A stretch of DNA of 11,188 nucleotides from the NCBI GenBank assembly GCA_014859215.1, contig JACUUS010000065.1, forward strand, positions 1 to 11,188, in the 5' to 3' direction. This document shows, one piece after another, positions 7,527 through 11,188 of this stretch (its first letter is position 1; each line of letters begins with the position of its first letter). The DNA comes from Dehalococcoidia bacterium (GTDB lineage: Bacteria; Chloroflexota; Dehalococcoidia; SZUA-161). The translations under genes were made by a program, and so were the position numbers. Under the pieces are notes generated by a model. The model was not told the DNA's origin, ran no database searches, and saw only the letters and a program-made list of their open reading frames with translations.

Positions 7527-7643
7527 TTACCTGCGCTTTCTCTTGAGCCAGGAAAACCTTACCTTCTTGCCGGAGTGCTTCTCGTTCTTCTTGTTTACGT
7601 TCTCAATAAACGTCTTGAGGTCCGTTTGCGGCTTTTCACTCAT
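7527..7643 (-). CDS. Small basic protein of 38 residues, unknown function
   Basis: This short gene encodes 38 residues beginning MSEKPQTDLKTFIENV and ending RFSWLKRKRR. Twelve residues are lysine or arginine and only four are aspartate or glutamate, with the positive charge concentrated in the C-terminal half; the N-terminal half could form a helix. Support for a real gene is strong for its size. An AGAGGAAA ribosome-binding site sits five bases before the ATG, and a consensus extended -10 promoter lies about 30 bases further upstream. It converges on the radical SAM gene without overlapping it and diverges from the 87-residue membrane protein gene. No known family is recognised. The basic tail suggests binding to nucleic acid or to phospholipid headgroups, but this is only inference. 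Confidence 0.7.
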   Translation of the reverse strand: MSEKPQTDLKTFIENVNKKNEKHSGKKVRFSWLKRKRR

Positions 7644-7675
7644 CGTAATTTCCTCTGTTCAGGTACCAGGAAAAT

Positions 7676-7684
7676 ATTATATCA
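7676..7684 (-). promoter_or_regulatory. Extended -10 promoter for the 38-residue protein gene
   Basis: On the minus strand this reads TGATATAAT, a perfect TATAAT with the extended TG. A -35 is weak (TTTAGA, 19 bases upstream). Transcription would begin near 7669, giving a leader of about 25 bases that contains the AGAGGAAA ribosome-binding site. Confidence 0.65.
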
Positions 7685-7724
7685 CGAGAATGAGTGGAAG
7701 TCTAAAGTCAGGGACAACGGCTGA

Positions 7725-7753
7725 TTGACTTCATCGAGAAATCGTGCTAGATT
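7725..7753 (+). promoter_or_regulatory. Sigma70-type promoter for the 87-residue membrane protein gene
   Basis: TTGACT (7725-7730) and TAGATT (7748-7753) are 17 bases apart. The predicted start near 7760 precedes an AAGGTGA ribosome-binding site and the ATG at 7784. It is divergent from the promoter of the 38-residue gene, about 40-50 bases away. Confidence 0.62.
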
Positions 7754-7783
7754 ATCGTTAAGGAACTTTGAAGGTGAACTGCC

Positions 7784-8047
7784 ATGCTTGAGTTGTCAGT
7801 CACGCTCGAACTTGACAGGCAAGCACTTAGAGAAAGGGCCTTTCGAGTCCTCCCCGGTATGCAAAGCTGTTTCTTCGGCCTGGCCGCGCTGGTATTCTTT
7901 GCCTGCCTGCTGCCCCAGATTGTTGCTCCGCCAGTCGCTCTCGCAACCGGGCCGCCGGAATTCGTTTTGGTGGGGACTTTGCTTCTGGTAGGCTGCATAC
8001 TCGCCTCCACGGTAGTGGCGGCCCCGTTTGGCTTTATTTTCTTCTGA
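7784..8047 (+). CDS. Small membrane protein of 87 residues, unknown function
   Basis: An unrecognised small protein with two predicted membrane helices, about residues 27-48 (SCFFGLAALVFFACLLPQIV) and 58-82 (PEFVLVGTLLLVGCILASTV plus flanks). These are joined by a short proline- and glycine-rich loop. The N-terminal 25 residues are charged (ELDRQALRERAFR), so the N-terminus is probably cytoplasmic with both ends inside. The chain ends in an aromatic FGFIFF. The ATG has AAGGTGA six bases upstream and a good promoter at 7725-7753. It is transcribed divergently from the 38-residue basic protein gene and is followed by a structured leader rather than a co-directional operon partner. No function can be assigned. 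Confidence 0.65.
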   Translation: MLELSVTLELDRQALRERAFRVLPGMQSCFFGLAALVFFACLLPQIVAPPVALATGPPEFVLVGTLLLVGCILASTVVAAPFGFIFF

Positions 8048-8064
8048 GATCCTGCCACCGAGAA

Positions 8065-8117
8065 CGGCTCACAAGCGGATCGCCAGAGCAGACGGCTGCG
8101 GTGAGCCGACGCGATCC
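8065..8117 (+). other. Interleaved inverted repeats upstream of the acyl-CoA synthetase gene
   Basis: CGGCTCAC (8065-8072) pairs with GTGAGCCG (8101-8108), and GGATCGC (8077-8083) pairs with GCGATCC (8111-8117). The two stems interleave, so they form either a pseudoknot or mutually exclusive hairpins. A third option pairs CGGCT (8093-8097) with AGCCG (8104-8108). A separate small hairpin GGACC/GGTCC follows at 8124-8139. If the synthetase mRNA is leaderless, these would lie in the 3' end of the upstream gene's transcript. Confidence 0.5.
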
Positions 8118-8215
8118 ACGACGGGACCGCTCATGGTCCTTCCCGCTCATCAGCCCTGATACCGGCTGCCTGAACGCGACACCTTCTTTCCGATGCGACC
8201 TGAGCGCTTTCGGTG

Positions 8216-8224
8216 TGCTATACT
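8216..8224 (+). promoter_or_regulatory. Extended -10 promoter placed for a leaderless transcript
   Basis: TGCTATACT is an extended -10 element whose last base is exactly seven bases before the ATG at 8232, so transcription should start at or within a base of the start codon. No good -35 is seen (GCGACC, 18 bases upstream, is the best) and no ribosome-binding site lies at a usable distance. This is the layout of leaderless genes in Actinobacteria and Deinococcus. Confidence 0.55.
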
Positions 8225-8231
8225 TGCAGGG

Positions 8232-9728
8232 ATGAGAGATACGACAGGTGAAACGGACCTCAGTCACAGACTGGACTCCCTCTTCAGTCCTCGATCGGTA
8301 GCCATCATCGGCGCGTCGAGCATATTCGGCAAATGGGGTTTCAATATACTGAGCCGGCTGCTCCGTAACAGGGATGCCAGGCAGGTCTACGCGGTGAACC
8401 GCAAGGAGACCGAGATCCTCGGCCTTCCGGCGTACCCCACTGTGCATGATGTTCCCGGTCCGGTGGACCTGGCGGTTATTACCGTGCCCGCTCAGCAGCT
8501 TGCCGGAGTAATCCAGGACTGCATACGCAAGGAAGTCAAGATCGCCGTAATAATCTCCAGCGGTCTTGCGGAGACCGGGGATGAGGGCGCCAGGGTAGAG
8601 AAAGACATTGTCAGGATCGCGCGGGAGGGCGGACTGAGGTTCGTGGGGCCGAACTGCCTGGGTCACTTCAATACATACAGCAACATCTATACCGTGCCGT
8701 TCATGCCCCGTGTAGTTCGGGGAGAGGTCGCCTTGATCTCCCAGAGCGGCAACTCGAGCCAGTCGGTGTTCAATTACGGCATGCAGATGGGCCTCGGGTT
8801 CAGCGAGTTCGTAAGCAGCGGCAACGAGGCGGATATACGGTTCGAGGACTACCTGGAGTACTTTGCCCGCGACAGGAAGACGAAGCTCATACTGGGCTAC
8901 GTGGAGGGCCTGAGGGACGGGCGGCGCTTCTTCGAGCTGGCGAAGGAGATCACGAAGAAGAAGCCGATCATCATTATGAAGGCGGGAAGGACCGACGCGG
9001 GCTCAAGGGCGGCGCGTTCGCATTCCGCGTCCCTGGCCGGCTCGGACGCGGTGCTGGATGCGGCTTTCAAGCAGTGCGGAGTTATACGTGCGCAGGAGCT
9101 CGGCGAGCTCGTTGACATCGCGGTGGCCCTGCTCGGGCAACCGCTCCCTCGAGGCAGGAGGGTGGGGGTGCTCGCCATGGGCGGCGGTCCCGCCGTAATG
9201 GCCGCCGACGCGCTCAGGCGGGAAGGGCTTCAACTGCCGGAACTCACGTCAGACACGATGGCCAGGCTGAATGCGCTCCTGTCCAGCCGGTGGTCTCACG
9301 GGAACCCGGTGGACCCCGCCGGCGATTTTGTCAGCTACCACTGCATCTGGCCGCTCATCGAGGACGCCAATACTGACGCGGTGATGACCATCGGGGGCAT
9401 CGGGATGACGGACAGCTTCTCCGGTTGGGCGCAGATACCGGATGACCTGAAGGCCGATGCTCTCAAGTTCCGCCAGGCCATGGAAGACGCGGAGCTGGAA
9501 AACCTGGACAAAACGACCCACCTTATGGAGCAGTACGGGAAACCTCTTGTCATAGCTACAATGGTGACAGGCGCGCTCAGGGAAGGCAAGATCATGAGGC
9601 GGCTCAAAAACAGGCACATGAAGAACTACACGTCCCCGGAAAAGGCCGCGAGGGTACTGGCACGGCTCGCGGACTACAGCGAGTACCTGGCCGCCGCCCG
9701 TAATCACCCTCGCCCGCCGCAGCGCTGA
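8232..9728 (+). CDS. Acyl-CoA synthetase (NDP-forming), alpha-subunit type
   Basis: Proteins of this family (ADP-forming acetyl-CoA synthetase alpha, AcdA-like) make ATP from acyl-CoA, releasing the acid, through a phosphohistidine. With the start at 8232 it has 498 residues. Domains in order: a CoA-binding Rossmann domain (SVAIIGASSIFGKWG, 22-36; FVGPNCLG, 137-144), a succinyl-CoA-ligase-like domain (ALISQSGNSSQS, 167-178) with the catalytic His264 in ARSHSASLAGSDAV, and a third domain starting VGVLAMGGGPAVMAADAL (311-328) with NPVDPAGD (358-365). The family histidine context is usually SHTGxLAG; here it is SHSASLAG. The ATP-grasp beta half is absent from both the protein and the window. An in-frame ATG at 8193 lies upstream of the -10, so I chose 8232. 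The last 10-12 residues are encoded by a repeat. Confidence 0.88.
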   Translation: MRDTTGETDLSHRLDSLFSPRSVAIIGASSIFGKWGFNILSRLLRNRDARQVYAVNRKETEILGLPAYPTVHDVPGPVDLAVITVPAQQLAGVIQDCIRKEVKIAVIISSGLAETGDEGARVEKDIVRIAREGGLRFVGPNCLGHFNTYSNIYTVPFMPRVVRGEVALISQSGNSSQSVFNYGMQMGLGFSEFVSSGNEADIRFEDYLEYFARDRKTKLILGYVEGLRDGRRFFELAKEITKKKPIIIMKAGRTDAGSRAARSHSASLAGSDAVLDAAFKQCGVIRAQELGELVDIAVALLGQPLPRGRRVGVLAMGGGPAVMAADALRREGLQLPELTSDTMARLNALLSSRWSHGNPVDPAGDFVSYHCIWPLIEDANTDAVMTIGGIGMTDSFSGWAQIPDDLKADALKFRQAMEDAELENLDKTTHLMEQYGKPLVIATMVTGALREGKIMRRLKNRHMKNYTSPEKAARVLARLADYSEYLAAARNHPRPPQR

Positions 9729-9798
9729 ATACCCTCGCCCGCCGCAGGTTGAGAGCGAACCTGGCCGCCGCTCGTAACGACCCTCGCCTGCCGCAGCG
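9685..9798 (+). repeat. Direct repeats overlapping the 3' end of the synthetase gene
   Basis: Two 40-base copies, 9685-9724 and 9759-9798, match at 36 of 40 positions. The first copy codes for the synthetase C-terminus and its last bases abut the stop. A third partial copy of 17 bases, ACCCTCGCCCGCCGCAG at 9731-9747, is identical to 9706-9722; 9780-9796 differs from it by one base. The phase is 25 and then 49 bases. Confidence 0.8.
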
Positions 9799-9866
9799 GG
9801 AGAGGGAAGGGTGAGGGTCCCGGTGGGGTGCAGGGAGTGTGTCTTTAACCCTCATCCCAACCCTCT
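9798..9866. repeat. Imperfect inverted repeat, GGGTGAGGGT-type dispersed element
   Basis: The arm at 9801-9818 (AGAGGGAAGGGTGAGGGT) is the near reverse complement of 9848-9866 (ACCCTCATCCCAACCCTCT), giving about 15 pairs with internal mismatches around a 29-base loop. Such GGGAGAGGG/GGTGAGGG palindromes are common as dispersed intergenic repeats in several bacterial groups. It lies between two convergent genes and could also act as a bidirectional transcription barrier. No gene is seen in 9729-9983. Confidence 0.6.
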
Positions 9867-9983
9867 TTCAGTCCTTCGGAAAAGGAGTTCAGCCTCACTA
9901 CCGCCACGCAAAGACATGGCCGGCAGCCTCTCTCGGCCTGAGCTTCAACTGGTAGAGCCTCCGCCTTATCCACAGGACTCTTT

Positions 9984-10403
9984 CTACCTGGCAATTTTCC
10001 AGTAGTTCCTCACATCGAGCATAACCAGGGTTATGGGAAGTAGGATAATGAAATTGAAGATGAAGCCGGTATACCTGTAAAGAGTTTCAGCCGTGATTGG
10101 ATACCGCCAATTCACGTCGAGAAGGAGCAGAATCAGTATAGATACAGCAGCTATGCAGGCCCGTTTGCTTTTCCTTGTGAGAAGGTAAGCGGCCAGAGGA
10201 TATGGACCAAGGTGGATCAAAATTAGAAGGAGAAACCCGAAGGTGTCAATATCACCGGAGACCTCGAATCCTGCGATAGCCCCCCATCCAATCAAGAACC
10301 ACGCAACCCATAGCGATGTCGTAATAAATATGAACCATACCGCAATTCTGGTCTTGAGGGGTAGACCCTTCCCTGTAGTCAAAAACAGTCTCTTTAGCTG
10401 CAT
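9984..10403 (-). CDS. Membrane protein of 139 residues with four predicted helices, unknown function
   Basis: An unrecognised integral membrane protein. Predicted helices lie at about 20-43 (AVWFIFITTSLWVAWFLIGW), 55-75 (FGFLLLILIHLGPYPLAAYL), 81-97 (CIAAVSILILLLL) and 110-129 (FIFNFIILLPITLVML). The N-terminus is basic (MQLKRLFLTTGKGLPLKTR), as is the 76-81 loop (TRKSKR), so both should face the cytoplasm. The start is well supported: GGGAGG sits five bases before the ATG at 10403. It converges with the synthetase gene across the repeat cluster and diverges from the sensor-like gene. Its sequence is less GC-rich than neighbouring genes, which may reflect its hydrophobic content or recent acquisition. 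Coding is likely; function is unknown. Confidence 0.7.
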   Translation of the reverse strand: MQLKRLFLTTGKGLPLKTRIAVWFIFITTSLWVAWFLIGWGAIAGFEVSGDIDTFGFLLLILIHLGPYPLAAYLLTRKSKRACIAAVSILILLLLDVNWRYPITAETLYRYTGFIFNFIILLPITLVMLDVRNYWKIAR

Positions 10404-10713
10404 TCAGGCCTCCCTCAGACCGGGCGCTTAATGCCGCGGCTTCCAGGGCTGCGAAGGTCGGTCAGCCTTTCGCGAGTGATTCCCGGTACGCAGGTACTTC
10501 GCAGCGGCTTTCACAAAGCTTCAAGGATATATTATTGACTTGATTGCCGGCCTGACAGGGTCCTGGGGCCTATTTGCCGGAATTTTCGATCTTATGAGGG
10601 CTTCATCAGAAGTCTCAACAGGCACAACCTGGTGTGCTGCCGATCGAGAGCCTTGACCTGAGCTCGGAGCCGATTTATCATCTCTGCAGAATCCTCGTTC
10701 AGGAGAGAGGGTT
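10404..10713. other. Intergenic region between divergent membrane-protein genes
   Basis: About 310 bases without a convincing gene. It holds the promoter at 10653-10681, a 9-bp inverted repeat GCTGCGAAG/CTTCGCAGC (10448-10456 and 10497-10505) whose left arm could instead pair with CCTTTCGC at 10466-10473, and an AT-rich patch at 10524-10545. There is also an 11-base direct repeat CAGGCACAACC at 10619-10629 and 10718-10728, the second copy inside the next gene's first codons. A 20-codon open frame at 10594-10656 has no ribosome-binding site. Confidence 0.5.
10653..10681 (+). promoter_or_regulatory. Sigma70-type promoter for the sensor-like gene
   Basis: TTGACC (10653-10658) and TATCAT (10676-10681) are each five of six to consensus and are separated by exactly 17 bases. 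Transcription would start near 10688, giving a leader of about 26 bases with an AGGAGAG ribosome-binding site before the ATG at 10714. Confidence 0.7.
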
Positions 10714-11188
10714 ATGTCAGGCACAACCAGGTTCCACGAGCCTGGACCGGCCCCTGTCGATGCCATCGATCAGGATGTTTCGTCCTGGATCACCGAGTCA
10801 AAGGGCCTTGAGCAGGTAATTTCAAGAGTGCGCTGGCTCGGGGTGATAGTTATCGTGGTCATGGCCTTCCTGCATCCCACAGGCTTTGTCGCGATGCTCG
10901 CGCTCGCCGGCGTTCTGGCAGTCGGCAACGCGGTAGCATGCATCGCCAATTCAAGAATCACCAGGCCGGTTTCCCAGCGAGCCCTCGCTGTACTGATGCT
11001 GGCGGTGGACGCCGCGGTTGTCCTGGGCGTCATCTTCCTATTCGCCAGAGACTTCTACACTGCCGCCTACGCGGCCTTTGCCATTGTTGCCATCGAGGGA
11101 GGCCTGCGCTTCGGGCTCAGGGGCGGTCTGGCTATGGGACTCCTCTTCGCCCTCGGCTTGCTCGCCGCGATGTTCTACCGGGAGGCAG
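10714..11188 (+). CDS. N-terminal membrane domain of a probable sensor protein, 3' end beyond window
   Basis: The frame is open from the ATG at 10714 to the right edge (158 codons). After a polar N-terminal segment of about 40 residues come four or five predicted membrane helices: about 41-56 (WLGVIVIVVMAFL), 57-78 (FVAMLALAGVLAVGNAVACI), 90-112 (ALAVLMLAVDAAVVLGVIFL), 114-129 and 135-154 (GGLAMGLLFALGLLAAMF). The motif EGGLRFGLRGGL (128-139) resembles the membrane input regions of some sensor histidine kinases and GGDEF proteins from high-GC Gram-positives and Chloroflexi. The output domain is beyond the window, so the type of sensor cannot be told. The start is supported by AGGAGAGAGGG and a strong promoter. 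A plain transporter-like membrane protein remains possible. Confidence 0.62.
   Translation, partial: MSGTTRFHEPGPAPVDAIDQDVSSWITESKGLEQVISRVRWLGVIVIVVMAFLHPTGFVAMLALAGVLAVGNAVACIANSRITRPVSQRALAVLMLAVDAAVVLGVIFLFARDFYTAAYAAFAIVAIEGGLRFGLRGGLAMGLLFALGLLAAMFYREA

Noticed and set aside
8034..8666. Minus-strand open frame across the synthetase leader and 5' end
   Set aside because: It is a shadow of the synthetase coding frame, without a recognisable product or ribosome-binding site.
9811..10005. Short plus-strand open frames between the repeats and the 139-residue gene, including one from an ATG at 9916
   Set aside because: No ribosome-binding site, partly made of repeat sequence, and antisense to the end of a better-supported gene.
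10535..10563. TTGACT at 10535-10540 as a promoter -35
   Set aside because: No -10-like hexamer lies 16-18 bases downstream; the promoter at 10653-10681 is far better.

Overview
The window is GC-rich and looks like the chromosome of an anaerobe. It carries a 2-oxoacid:ferredoxin oxidoreductase, an NDP-forming acyl-CoA synthetase alpha-type protein, a 2-hydroxyacyl-CoA dehydratase-like iron-sulfur protein and a PflX-type radical SAM protein, alongside enolase and GAPDH. This suggests a sugar- or amino-acid-fermenting Gram-positive-type anaerobe, for example a deep-branching actinobacterial or Firmicutes lineage. That placement is an inference from gene content and promoter style; there is no rRNA or marker set here to fix it. 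I see no phage, transposase, CRISPR or defence genes.

Layout. 1-1166 (minus): a ferredoxin subunit and the alpha subunit of a 2-oxoglutarate-type ferredoxin oxidoreductase. They are driven by a clear promoter at 1138-1166 and run off the left edge; the beta and gamma subunits probably lie beyond it. 1167-1563: a leader with no convincing gene. 1564-6442 (plus): a Xer tyrosine recombinase, then a tightly packed set of a TIGR00725/LOG-like nucleotide-binding protein, enolase, an HgdB-like dehydratase protein and GAPDH. A 10-bp hairpin follows GAPDH. 6519-7517 (plus): a PflX-like radical SAM protein. 7527-7643 (minus): a 38-residue, very basic protein with its own promoter, convergent with the radical SAM gene. 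7784-8047 (plus): an 87-residue membrane protein read from a divergent promoter. 8048-8231: a structured leader. 8232-9728 (plus): the acyl-CoA synthetase, apparently read from a leaderless promoter. 9685-9866: a cluster of direct and inverted repeats that also encodes the synthetase C-terminus. 9984-10403 (minus): a four-helix membrane protein. 10404-10713: an intergenic region with a strong promoter. 10714-right edge (plus): the N-terminal membrane part of a probable sensor protein.

How the genes fit together. Enolase and GAPDH are glycolytic. The Kor-type enzyme would convert 2-oxoacids to acyl-CoA while reducing ferredoxin, and NDP-forming acyl-CoA synthetases can conserve acyl-CoA energy as ATP. 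The kor and synthetase promoters share an identical 9-base extended -10 sequence. The least explained items are the single-subunit dehydratase-like protein between eno and gap, the 38-residue basic protein with its divergent membrane neighbour, and the repeat-derived end of the synthetase.
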